DNA of 7,687 bases from an uncultured Acidimicrobiales bacterium (GTDB taxonomy: Bacteria > Actinomycetota > Acidimicrobiia > Acidimicrobiales > UBA10347): positions 1 through 7,687 of the forward strand of contig CALDGN010000298.1 of the NCBI GenBank assembly GCA_937942965.1, given 5' to 3'. Under the pieces are notes generated by a model that was given only the letters and a program-made list of their open reading frames with translations, did not search any database and was not told where the DNA came from. Of the stretch, positions 1-6,553 are shown in pieces (position 1 is the stretch's first letter; the number at the start of each line of letters is the position of its first letter). Made by a program: the position numbers and the translations under genes.

Positions 1-131
1 GTTCCGGGGCCGAGGACCGGATTGAACGAGCGATAGCAATCGCCGAAGCTGCCGATCTCGTGCGCGGGTACGAAGACATCAAGCTGGCGAACGTCGAGCG
101 CTTCCGTGCTCGCCTCGCCGAACTGGGCTGA
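1..131 (+). CDS. C-terminal end of a probable indolepyruvate:ferredoxin oxidoreductase family protein (partial)
   Basis: The frame reading from base 3 to the TGA at 129-131 is open and gives 42 residues ending in a helix-like run that contains LVRGYEDIKLANVERFRARL. An 'RGY-x-x-I/V-K' segment followed by a short charged helix is what I remember from the extreme C-terminus of the long fused indolepyruvate:ferredoxin oxidoreductases. Those enzymes convert arylpyruvates, made from Trp, Tyr or Phe, to arylacetyl-CoA using thiamine diphosphate and iron-sulfur clusters in the cytoplasm. None of the catalytic domains are in the window, so the assignment rests on this tail alone. The gene runs convergent to the HAD phosphatase gene, with a hairpin between them. 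If the call is right, an arylpyruvate-oxidising enzyme lies beside meta-cleavage genes, which would fit a local aromatic amino acid degradation region. Confidence 0.5.
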   Translation, partial: SGAEDRIERAIAIAEAADLVRGYEDIKLANVERFRARLAELG

Positions 132-132
132 G

Positions 133-163
133 GCCCAGCCAGGCCTTCTGGGGCCAGGCTGGC
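133..163. terminator. Hairpin between convergent genes, probable bidirectional terminator
   Basis: Bases 133-145 (GCCCAGCCAGGCC) pair with 152-163 (GGCCAGGCTGGC), giving 11 base pairs with one bulged C and one A-A mismatch around a 6-nt loop. It begins just after the + strand stop at 131 and ends just before the minus-strand stop at 168, where a shared terminator is expected. There is no T-run on either side, so it is a GC-rich hairpin rather than a canonical intrinsic terminator. Confidence 0.5.
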
Positions 164-165
164 GG

Positions 166-963
166 TCAGGTTTCGAGCAAGGCCTCGAGAACCTGGGCGA
201 CGCCGTACTCGTCGTTCGTGGCGGTGACCTCATCGGCCACGGCCTTGACCGGGTCTTCGGCATTGCCCATGGCGACGCCTCGGCCCGCCCATTCGAGCAT
301 GGTGAGGTCGTTGTAGTTGTCGCCAAAGGCGATGACTTCGGACCGGTCGATGCCGAGCTTGGCGCACAGGCGAGCGAGCGCGGATCCCTTGTCGGCGCCG
401 TGCGGCGTGACCTCGACGAAGCTGATGCCGCTCGTGGTGACGTGCATCGAATCGGGCACATGCGGCTCCACAGCATCGACGAGTTCGGTCGTATGGATCT
501 CTGCGTGACTCACGAACAGCTTGCCGATGTCGTGGTCGGTTCGATCGACGACGCTGACTCGTCGAGGGCCACCGTCGACCGAGTTTGGGAACTGTTCGAG
601 GAAGCGATCCGAGAACCAGAAACCGCCCGCATGTTCGGTGCCGAAGCCGACGTTGTCGAGGTTGGTGTCGAGCGTCGAGATCAGGTCGCTGACTTCGGAC
701 TCTTCGAATGTCAGCCGCTCTTCCAGCTCTTGGGTGCGCACGTTGAGGCGGTGGCCTCCGTTGGAGCCAATGAACCAGTCGAGTCGGGCGCCAGTGCTGG
801 CCGCTCGCTCGGCGCCACCAAACCACGAACGTCCAGTGACGGCGGCAACGATCACGCCAGCGTCGGCGAGTGCATTGACCGCTTCGACCGTCCGGGCTTC
901 GGGCACATGGTCTGGTCCGAAGAGCGTGCCGTCGAGATCGCTGGCCACCAGCCGAATCGTCAT
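166..963 (-). CDS. Cof-type HAD-superfamily (HAD-IIB) phosphatase
   Basis: This 265-residue cytoplasmic Mg2+-dependent phosphohydrolase shows all four HAD motifs. Motif I is DLDGT (nucleophile Asp9, acid/base Asp11), motif II is AVTGR (Thr43), motif III is the DKG lysine (Lys192), and motif IV is GDNYNDLTML (Asp215, Asp219). The middle region, about 75-185, is the C2-type cap of Cof/YidA-like enzymes, and the overall length is normal for that family. These enzymes dephosphorylate sugar phosphates, FMN or similar small molecules; the substrate cannot be read from sequence. I chose the ATG at 963 because a GGGAGG stands 9 nt upstream. An in-frame ATG at 972 abuts that same GGGAGG and would add only three residues. 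The gene is last in the minus-strand operon, 41 nt after the aldehyde dehydrogenase stop. Its link to aromatic catabolism is by position only; a housekeeping or metabolite-repair role is equally possible. Confidence 0.9.
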   Translation of the reverse strand: MTIRLVASDLDGTLFGPDHVPEARTVEAVNALADAGVIVAAVTGRSWFGGAERAASTGARLDWFIGSNGGHRLNVRTQELEERLTFEESEVSDLISTLDTNLDNVGFGTEHAGGFWFSDRFLEQFPNSVDGGPRRVSVVDRTDHDIGKLFVSHAEIHTTELVDAVEPHVPDSMHVTTSGISFVEVTPHGADKGSALARLCAKLGIDRSEVIAFGDNYNDLTMLEWAGRGVAMGNAEDPVKAVADEVTATNDEYGVAQVLEALLET

Positions 964-1004
964 CGCCCCCATCCTCCCACGCCGGCCCGGGGCTGCTTGA
1001 GGGT

Positions 1005-2483
1005 TTAGGAGCAGGTGTCGTCGGCGATCATGATCGTCTTCAGGTCGGCGTGGAACTCGAGCGCGTGGTCGCCGCCCTCGCGGCCGATGCCGCTGATCCC
1101 GCAACCGCCGAACGGTGCGGTCAGGTCGCGAACGAGGAACGTGTTGACCCACACCAGACCGGTGCGCAGCAACCGGCCAACTCGCTCCGCCCGCTCACGC
1201 GACCCCGTGTAGACGATGGCCGAAAGACCGTACGCGGTCGAGTTTGCGAGCTCGATGGCCTCGGCCTCGTCAGCGAATGTCTGGAAGGTCAGCACGGGCC
1301 CGAAGATCTCGGACTGGACGACTTCGCTGAGGTTCGACAGCGGCTCGATGAGCGTCGGCTCGTAGTGCATCGAGTCGGTCATCGGTTGTCCGCCGCGAAC
1401 GATCGTGTCTCCAGCGGCACGGGCGCGTTCGACGAACGCGTGCACGCGGTCTCGGTGATCAGGATGCGCGAGCGGCGCGATCTCGGTCGTCGCGTCACGG
1501 GGGTCGCCGACAACGAGCGCATCAGCATGTGCGTGGAAGCGCTCAAGGAACTCGTCGCGAATCGACTCGTCGACCAGCAGTCGGGTGCCGGCCAAACAGA
1601 CCTGGCCCGAGTCGTCGAACTGCCACGCCGCCTTCTTTGCCGCAGCGTCGAGGTCACAATCGGCGAACACCAGCAGCGGCCCCTTGCCGCCGAGCTCGGC
1701 CGTGAACGGCACGATGTTGCGCGCCGCGGCCTCGCCGATCTTGCGGGCGGTCGGAGGTGAACCGGTGAACGTGATGCGGCGCACGCGGGGATCGCGAACG
1801 AGCGCGTCGCCGACTTCGGCACCGATGCCCTGCACCAAGTTGTAGGCGCCGGCCGGGAAGCCCGCATCGAGCGTGAGCTCTGCCAGCAGCGCGGCGGATA
1901 GCGGCGACCACTCGGCCGGCTTGTGGATGATCGAGTTGCCGGCGGCGAGCGCGGGTGCGAGCTTCCAAGTCGCCAGCATGAACGGTGCATTCCACGGCGT
2001 GATGACGACTGCGGGCCCGGCAGGCATGCGCTGCACGGTGTTCCACATCGCCTTGGCATCCCAGGTGCGTTCTTCGTGGGCGACGATCAGGTCGGCGTAG
2101 GTGCGGAAGTTGAGTGCGCCCCGTCCGACCAGACGAGCCTTCATCGAGGCTTCGAGGAATCCCATGTCGAGCGTCTCGACGTGGGCGATCTCGTCGGTGC
2201 GTTCGTCGATCAGATCGGCGAGCCGATGCAATACCTCGGCCCGCTGGGCGACGGTGAACGACCCCCACTCAACGAACCCCTCGACTGCGGCACTCACGGC
2301 CGCGGCCGCGGTGGCGTCATCGCCGCGAGCGATGTCGGCGAGGTGCATCGACTCCCAGTCGATGGGAGAGCGCGACTCGAACGTCGACGGAGACGCGACC
2401 CACTCGCTGCCGATCAGGTGGCCGGTCGGTACCAGGACGCCATCGATATCAGTGTGGGTGGCCACGCCCTTGTGGGTGCTCAC
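1005..2483 (-). CDS. NAD-dependent semialdehyde dehydrogenase, HpaE/XylG-like (5-carboxymethyl-2-hydroxymuconate or 2-hydroxymuconate semialdehyde dehydrogenase)
   Basis: A 492-residue aldehyde dehydrogenase that oxidises an aldehyde to the acid with NAD(P)+. Visible signatures are TPWN (Asn165), the cofactor-binding KPAEWSP (Lys188), FTGS (241-242), ELGGKGP (general base Glu263), GQVCLAG (catalytic Cys296) and EIFGP (Glu392-Pro396). The C-terminal block VWVNTFLVRDLTAPFGG, followed by SGIGREGG, resembles the hydroxymuconic-semialdehyde dehydrogenases (XylG/DmpC, HpaE) more than general-purpose family members. Those act on the product of extradiol ring cleavage. The start is taken as the GTG at 2483, four bases after the upstream stop, with GAGAAG about 8 nt before it inside the end of the upstream gene; this implies translational coupling. 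Longer readings run into the upstream gene in the wrong frame and look like shadow protein. The neighbouring FAH-family gene supports a meta-cleavage role. Homoprotocatechuate versus catechol substrate cannot be settled here. Confidence 0.85.
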   Translation of the reverse strand: MSTHKGVATHTDIDGVLVPTGHLIGSEWVASPSTFESRSPIDWESMHLADIARGDDATAAAAVSAAVEGFVEWGSFTVAQRAEVLHRLADLIDERTDEIAHVETLDMGFLEASMKARLVGRGALNFRTYADLIVAHEERTWDAKAMWNTVQRMPAGPAVVITPWNAPFMLATWKLAPALAAGNSIIHKPAEWSPLSAALLAELTLDAGFPAGAYNLVQGIGAEVGDALVRDPRVRRITFTGSPPTARKIGEAAARNIVPFTAELGGKGPLLVFADCDLDAAAKKAAWQFDDSGQVCLAGTRLLVDESIRDEFLERFHAHADALVVGDPRDATTEIAPLAHPDHRDRVHAFVERARAAGDTIVRGGQPMTDSMHYEPTLIEPLSNLSEVVQSEIFGPVLTFQTFADEAEAIELANSTAYGLSAIVYTGSRERAERVGRLLRTGLVWVNTFLVRDLTAPFGGCGISGIGREGGDHALEFHADLKTIMIADDTCS

Positions 2484-2487
2484 GTTG

Positions 2488-3372
2488 CTACTTCTCTTCG
2501 ACGGTCGACTCGTAGTGCTTCGAGTTCTTCGAGCGTGGAGCGCGAATACCGCGGAACTCCCAGTCGCCACCCATTGCCGTCGACACGACCTCTTCGGACG
2601 AGCTCGGCTGGGCGCCGACGTCTTCGCGGATCGGCGTGGGGCCCTCGACGATCGGGTTCGTCAACGCGCCCAAACCCTCGACCTCGACGGTCACGACATC
2701 GCCGGGAACGACCGGACGGCTGTTCGCCGGCGTGCCCGACAGGATCACATCGCCCGGCACCAGCGTGATGTTTCGCGCTAGATCGGCGACGAGATAGTGC
2801 ATGTCCCACTCCATCTCGTCGGTGCTGGCGTCTTGCACGACCTCGCCGTTGACGAGCGTGCGGATCTGCTTGCCTCGGAAGTCCCAGTCGGTCACGAGCG
2901 CAGGGCCGATCGGGCACAGCGTGTCGCTTCCCTTGACTCGAAGCATCGAGCCGGCGTCGGTGTCACGGAAGTCATGCAGCCCGTAGTCATTGGCGACCGA
3001 ATAGCCGGCGATGTAGTCGCCGGCCTCGTCCTGAGAAATGCCCCGGCATCGACGGCCGATGATGATGGCGATCTCGCCCTCGTAGTTGAGCCACTGGCAA
3101 TTCGACGGCCGAACGATCGCACCACCGTGGGTGTTGATCGTCGTCGTCGGCTTCTGGAAGTAGGTCGGCGTTGCCGGCAGCTTCGTCATGAACTCGTCGA
3201 CCCGACTGCGGTAGTTCAGGTGCACGCACAAGATCTTCGACGGATCCGTTGGCGCAAGGTAGGTCGCGTCGGCGATGGCGACCGACCGGCCGTCATCGGC
3301 GACCAAACGGTCTCCGTCCGCAGTGGTGACCGTTGGATAGCCGTCGAGCAGGATGCGATGATGCGCCGTCAT
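2488..3372 (-). CDS. FAH-family isomerase/decarboxylase, HpaG/HpcE-like
   Basis: A 294-residue protein of the fumarylacetoacetate hydrolase superfamily. Typical signatures occur in order: ILCVHLNYRSRVDE (47-60), YFQKP (71-75), NYEGEIAIIIGR with likely metal ligands Glu98 and Glu100, the ND pair with Asp129 as third ligand, KGSDTLCPIGP (147-157) and GDVILSGTPA (207-216). Related enzymes act on ring-cleavage products as 2-hydroxyhepta-2,4-diene-1,7-dioate isomerase and 5-oxopent-3-ene-1,2,5-tricarboxylate decarboxylase, using Mg2+ or Mn2+. The paired dehydrogenase downstream makes that the best guess. I chose the ATG at 3372 because the family domain begins directly after it and the longer reading runs through the operator. 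No Shine-Dalgarno is visible, and a TAGCTT -10-like element (3386-3381) would start transcription within a few bases of the ATG, so the mRNA may be leaderless. Residues about 250-294 form a charged tail past the usual family core. Confidence 0.85.
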   Translation of the reverse strand: MTAHHRILLDGYPTVTTADGDRLVADDGRSVAIADATYLAPTDPSKILCVHLNYRSRVDEFMTKLPATPTYFQKPTTTINTHGGAIVRPSNCQWLNYEGEIAIIIGRRCRGISQDEAGDYIAGYSVANDYGLHDFRDTDAGSMLRVKGSDTLCPIGPALVTDWDFRGKQIRTLVNGEVVQDASTDEMEWDMHYLVADLARNITLVPGDVILSGTPANSRPVVPGDVVTVEVEGLGALTNPIVEGPTPIREDVGAQPSSSEEVVSTAMGGDWEFRGIRAPRSKNSKHYESTVEEK

Positions 3373-3401
3373 GAGGACCAAAGCTAGCAGCCGGTCTACA
3401 T

Positions 3402-3419
3402 TGGTTCGGTAGCGAACCA
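3402..3419. promoter_or_regulatory. Probable MarR operator in the divergent promoter region
   Basis: A perfect inverted repeat, TGGTTCG (3402-3408) and CGAACCA (3413-3419) with a 4-nt GTAG spacer, sits in the 50-bp gap between the FAH-family gene and the MarR gene. The 18-bp size and position are typical of MarR-dimer operators controlling themselves and a divergent catabolic operon. A TACATT at 3397-3402 could be the -10 of the marR promoter, so the repeat would cover its start site. For the opposite promoter (TAGCTT, complement of 3381-3386) it would cover the -35 region. The promoter elements are tentative; the inverted repeat itself is unambiguous. Confidence 0.75.
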
Positions 3420-3422
3420 TTT

Positions 3423-3935
3423 ATGGCTGAGAACGACCAAGCACCCACCGAAGAGCTTCTGCAACAAGAGCAGGACATACGCGCCCGCCTCTCTGGCGAG
3501 GCGTTTGACTTCGAAGCTGCGCAAGCAATTCAGAACATCTACCGAGCGGCTTCGGCCGTGCGGGTACGGGCTGAACGCGAGCTGCTGAACGAACAGAACC
3601 TGACCTGGGGTGGCTTCACCATGCTGTGGGTGCTCTGGGTGTGGGGGACGATGGACTCGTCGTCGCTCGCCGCCGAATGCGGCGTCGCTAAGGGAACGAT
3701 GACCGGCATGGTCACGACGCTCGAGAAGCGCGGCCTCGTGGAACGCAACCGGGACAGCGACGATCGCCGCCGCGTCGAGGTCGGCCTGACAACGGCCGGC
3801 ACCGATCTGATCGCCGAGCTCTACCCGCGGTTCAACAAGCTCGAGATCGCGCTCACCGACGGACTGTCCGCCAAGGACCAACAGCAGCTGAGCACGCTGC
3901 TGCGTCGCATCATCACGAACGCGGATGGTCTCTAG
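3423..3935 (+). CDS. MarR-family transcriptional regulator
   Basis: A 170-residue winged helix-turn-helix regulator. The N-terminal region, about 30-60, holds dimerisation helices. The recognition part spans about 65-125, with SSLAAECGVAKGTMTGMVTT as the helix-turn-helix and KRGLVERNRDSDDRRRVEV as the wing with its conserved D-x-R-R-R. The C-terminal helices (about 124-168) complete the dimer interface. The N-terminus, about 30 residues rich in Glu and Gln, is slightly longer than usual for the family. MarR proteins usually repress until a phenolic or related ligand binds. Divergent placement against the HpaG/HpaE-like genes, with an inverted repeat between them, points to control of the aromatic operon and of itself. 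The ATG at 3423 lies 3 nt beyond the operator arm and has no visible Shine-Dalgarno, so the leader is probably very short. Confidence 0.92.
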   Translation: MAENDQAPTEELLQQEQDIRARLSGEAFDFEAAQAIQNIYRAASAVRVRAERELLNEQNLTWGGFTMLWVLWVWGTMDSSSLAAECGVAKGTMTGMVTTLEKRGLVERNRDSDDRRRVEVGLTTAGTDLIAELYPRFNKLEIALTDGLSAKDQQQLSTLLRRIITNADGL

Positions 3936-3944
3936 GCTGGCCCG

Positions 3945-4946
3945 ATGGCCTTCGACCCTGCCGCCAAGGAAGCCGAGCTCCTCGCCGAAGCGAACTCGTG
4001 GGACACGACCCGACCCGTCCCCGCCGAGCCGGGCGACATTCCGATCGTCGACATCTCGGCGTGGCGTGAGACCGGTGACCGAGCGGCGCTCGACGAGGCG
4101 GCGACCGCATTGCGGACCGCCTGTGAGCAGGTCGGCTTCTTCCAGCTCGTTGGCCACGGCCTGAGCGACGAAGCGATCGCTGACATCTTCGAGTGGGTTC
4201 GGCGCTTCCATGCCCTGCCGCTCGAGGTCAAGCAACAGATCAACATCGACAATCCGGATCATCCGCTCGGTGGCGTCGGCTACTTGCCGATCGGCGAGCG
4301 CCGGCTTCCCAAGCGCGCCGTCGGAAACCGCAACGAGGCTTTTCTCGTCAAGTCCGACAAGGACATCGCATCCGACGACAACCAGTGGTTACCCGATGAC
4401 GCGCTACCTGGGTTCCGTGCTGCGGTCGAGGAGTACGGACGCACTTCCGAAGCGATCGCCTTGGAGCTGGTCAAGGTCTACGCCGCGGCGCTCGACCTCG
4501 ATCCCGACTGGTTCGACGAAGCTATGGAAGCCCCGTTCTGGCGGCTCCGCATGACCCACTATCCGCCGGGCGAGCAGGTCGAGGGAGCGCACGGCATCGC
4601 ACCGCATGTCGATACGACGTTCTTCACCCTGCTCCTGCAGGACTCACCCGGACTCGTGATCTACAGCGCGGTCCGCGACGAGTGGATCCAGGCGCCGGTG
4701 ATCCCGGGAGCGATCGTGGTCAACACTGGCGAGCTCTTGCGCCAATGGTCGAACGACCGGTTCCTGAGCACCCGCCACTTCGCCGACAACAACGGACCCG
4801 AGGCTCGCTACTCGATCCCGCTGTTCTTCAACGCGTCGGGCGATTGGCCCATGGAGTGCTTGCCGACCTGCCATGGCCCGGGCAATCCGCCGAAATATCC
4901 GACGATCTCCTACAACGAGAGCCAAGCCGTCGTTCAAGGCGAGTAA
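3945..4946 (+). CDS. Isopenicillin N synthase-like Fe(II)/2-oxoglutarate-type oxygenase
   Basis: A 333-residue cytoplasmic non-haem iron oxygenase. The N-terminal DIOX_N-like part (about 31-150) begins IPIVDIS and includes GFFQLVGHG. The catalytic double-stranded beta-helix part (about 198-300) carries the HxD...H iron triad as His221, Asp223 and His278. Arg288-x-Ser290 (ARYS) is the usual site for the 2-oxoglutarate carboxylate, or the substrate carboxylate in isopenicillin N synthase itself. Since the R-x-S is present, a 2-oxoglutarate-dependent hydroxylase is the likeliest activity, but substrate is not predictable; plant-type and thymine-hydroxylase-type relatives share this architecture. 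No penicillin-type genes are nearby. The ATG at 3945 is 9 nt after the marR stop, so the two are almost certainly cotranscribed, and the operator at 3402 would govern both. A role in feeding or modifying an aromatic substrate is inferred from context only. Confidence 0.88.
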   Translation: MAFDPAAKEAELLAEANSWDTTRPVPAEPGDIPIVDISAWRETGDRAALDEAATALRTACEQVGFFQLVGHGLSDEAIADIFEWVRRFHALPLEVKQQINIDNPDHPLGGVGYLPIGERRLPKRAVGNRNEAFLVKSDKDIASDDNQWLPDDALPGFRAAVEEYGRTSEAIALELVKVYAAALDLDPDWFDEAMEAPFWRLRMTHYPPGEQVEGAHGIAPHVDTTFFTLLLQDSPGLVIYSAVRDEWIQAPVIPGAIVVNTGELLRQWSNDRFLSTRHFADNNGPEARYSIPLFFNASGDWPMECLPTCHGPGNPPKYPTISYNESQAVVQGE

Positions 4947-5133
4947 GCCGCTCGACGTCGCTCGGATACGCACTGGCCGAAAACGGAGTGCGGCCGAATC
5001 GCACCCAGCCGGGGAAGAGGGAGCGATTCGGCCGAAGCTCAGCCCACCACCCGTTTCCGGGGGTGTTCTTGACCACGTAGAACATTCTGCAGGTGGGGTA
5101 TCAACTCGCTTTCAGCGCAAGCTCAAGACTCGC
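4947..5133. other. Convergent intergenic region with several inverted repeats, no gene
   Basis: This 187-bp stretch separates the stop codons of the oxygenase and the flavocytochrome. I see no plausible coding frame. It holds a perfect 12-bp inverted repeat (4991-5034), a small TGTTCT/AGAACA inverted repeat (5064-5069 and 5079-5084, 9-nt spacer), and the left part of a TTTCAGC/GCTGAAA hairpin that runs into the flavocytochrome gene's end. The heptamer GGCCGAA occurs three times, at about 4975, 4992 and 5030. Confidence 0.7.
4991..5034. terminator. Perfect 12-bp inverted repeat, probable terminator hairpin
   Basis: CGGCCGAATCGC (4991-5002) and GCGATTCGGCCG (5023-5034) are exact reverse complements with a 20-nt spacer rich in G and A. 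The hairpin starts 45 nt past the oxygenase stop in a convergent gap, which favours a Rho-independent-like role, but no T-tract follows on either strand and the loop is long. A protein-binding palindrome is the alternative. Confidence 0.5.
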
Positions 5134-5144
5134 TCAAGCTGAAA
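5110..5144 (-). terminator. Weak hairpin at the 3' end of the flavocytochrome gene
   Basis: TTTCAGC (5110-5116) pairs with GCTGAAA (5138-5144), 7 bp with a 21-nt loop. The right arm includes the last codons of the flavocytochrome gene. There is no T-run. The interior also shows an 11-nt periodic repeat, so the terminator reading is uncertain. Confidence 0.25.
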
Positions 5145-6534
5145 CTGTTGCTCGACGATCTGCGATCGAGCGAACGGCCTCGTCGATTTCGACTGATCGA
5201 TCCGGGCCGAAACCTTGGCGGATGTCGAAGTCCTCGGTCTCGATCGCACGAGCACCGCGGGCGTAGGCACCGTCGGCCATGTCGCTGACCAAACCGGCGG
5301 GCCCGCACAGCGCCACGTGGTGGCCACTCATGCCGTTAGGGAAGATCTGGTCGAGCACCGCTGGACTCATCCGACCCGTCTCGGGAGTGAACAGGTGCAG
5401 GTTGATCCGGCCAGCGTCGGCCGCCTGCTGCAGCCGGTCCAGCATCATGTTGTTCTGGGTCGAACGAACGGCGTAGAGCATCGTCGGGATCGGCAAGCTC
5501 GGGTCCCGCTCGACATCGACGGCGGCCAGGAATGGCGTGCAGCCGACGCCGCCGGCGATCCACACCGGAGGCGAGGCGTCGTGGGGGAGCGGCTCGAGTT
5601 CGCCGTAGGGCCCTTCGATCCGCACGGTGCTTCCGACCAGATCATGCTCGGGCAGTCGGTTCGACCAGTCGCCGAGGTGGCGGATCATGAACTCGAGGTT
5701 CGGGTTGTCCGGCGAGCTGGCGATCGTGAACGGGTGGGGTTCACGCATGCCAGGCACGTCGAGCTTCATGAAGGCGAACTGACCCAGTTGCTGACCGAGC
5801 GGCTTGCCGGTCGGAGCGAGCTCCAGACGGGTCGTGGTTCCAATGTGCTCCGCAGCGACAACCTTGTAGGGGCGACCGCGGCCGATCATGTCGATGCCGA
5901 CGACTCGCAGTAGCCAGGTCGCCAACCCGATGACCATCCACGCACCGAACCACCAACCCCACGGCGAGCCGTTGGCGTAGGTCTTCTCGGCAGTGAAGAA
6001 GTGCCACGAGGCGAACGCGAAGGGCAACCCGAGCAGCTTGTGGCTCCAGCGCCACCAGCGATACGGGATCAGGCGGAAGATGCTCAGCGCCACCAGGATG
6101 TAGAGCATTGTCTGGCCCGTGCCGGCGAGGTCTTCGGCCGAGTCGGCGACGCCACGAGCGGCACCCAAGATGCCGCCCTTGATCTCAGGTTCGATGCTCG
6201 TGTGCAACCACATGGTGGGGATGGCGAGTGCGCCGGCCCAGCGGTGAACCCGGTACATGGAGTCGAGTCCACCGAAGACCGGTTCGAGCCACTTGGGGCG
6301 CACGGCGAGCACGAAGCTCCAGGCCATCAACATGATGGAGACTGAGCCGACCCACAGGCCGAGGGCGACGTTTCCTTCGCCACGTGCACCAGAGAAGGCG
6401 GGCCACGAAAGCACGCTGGTGACAAGGACCATGAGCGGTCCGACGATCGAGGGGGAGAGGCGGAGCCGCGGGAACGACGGGCGTCGTAGATGCCAGTCGC
6501 CAGGGCGGCCGATCAAGAAGTTCAAGGCATTCAT
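5134..6534 (-). CDS. Ferric reductase-like transmembrane flavocytochrome (haem b, FAD and NAD(P)H domains)
   Basis: A 466-residue membrane oxidoreductase. The first half has about six hydrophobic segments (roughly 30-48, 58-78, 95-113, 140-157, 167-181 and 192-213). Two histidine pairs, His97/His111 and His165/His178 (in HRWAG...LH and SHKLLG...WH), suit two b haems. The second half is a ferredoxin-NADP reductase-type module. A FAD barrel carries HPFTIASSP (267-275) and GPYG; the nucleotide fold carries IAGGVGCTPF (326-335) and LCGP (409-412). There is no 2Fe-2S domain. Such proteins pass electrons from cytoplasmic NAD(P)H across the membrane to an outside acceptor such as Fe(III), oxygen or a redox protein; the acceptor here is unknown. 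The start ATG has no strong Shine-Dalgarno but lies 20 nt from the palindromic regulatory site shared with the divergent acidic-protein gene, implying joint control. Confidence 0.9.
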   Translation of the reverse strand: MNALNFLIGRPGDWHLRRPSFPRLRLSPSIVGPLMVLVTSVLSWPAFSGARGEGNVALGLWVGSVSIMLMAWSFVLAVRPKWLEPVFGGLDSMYRVHRWAGALAIPTMWLHTSIEPEIKGGILGAARGVADSAEDLAGTGQTMLYILVALSIFRLIPYRWWRWSHKLLGLPFAFASWHFFTAEKTYANGSPWGWWFGAWMVIGLATWLLRVVGIDMIGRGRPYKVVAAEHIGTTTRLELAPTGKPLGQQLGQFAFMKLDVPGMREPHPFTIASSPDNPNLEFMIRHLGDWSNRLPEHDLVGSTVRIEGPYGELEPLPHDASPPVWIAGGVGCTPFLAAVDVERDPSLPIPTMLYAVRSTQNNMMLDRLQQAADAGRINLHLFTPETGRMSPAVLDQIFPNGMSGHHVALCGPAGLVSDMADGAYARGARAIETEDFDIRQGFGPDRSVEIDEAVRSIADRRATVSA

Positions 6535-6553
6535 GTTGGCGACTGTCTCATTA

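Noticed and set aside
106..1008. 300-codon + strand open frame opposite the HAD phosphatase gene
   Set aside because: It is antisense to a gene with all four HAD motifs, has no recognisable domain, and arises from the high GC content of the third codon positions.
3402..3419. LexA (SOS) box
   Set aside because: Actinobacterial boxes read CGAAC-N-GTTCG. Here the halves are in the opposite order (GGTTCG then CGAACC), and a MarR gene is adjacent.
3396..4262. 288-codon minus-strand open frame across marR and the oxygenase
   Set aside because: It is antisense to two well-supported genes and its product shows no family motif.
3945..4946. Beta-lactam biosynthesis gene
   Set aside because: The isopenicillin-N-synthase fold covers many oxygenases. 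No ACV synthetase or other antibiotic genes are present and the context is catabolic.
5064..5084. TGTTCT/AGAACA inverted repeat as an operator
   Set aside because: It lies in a convergent gap with no gene start nearby, and 6-bp arms with a 9-nt spacer are easily found by chance.
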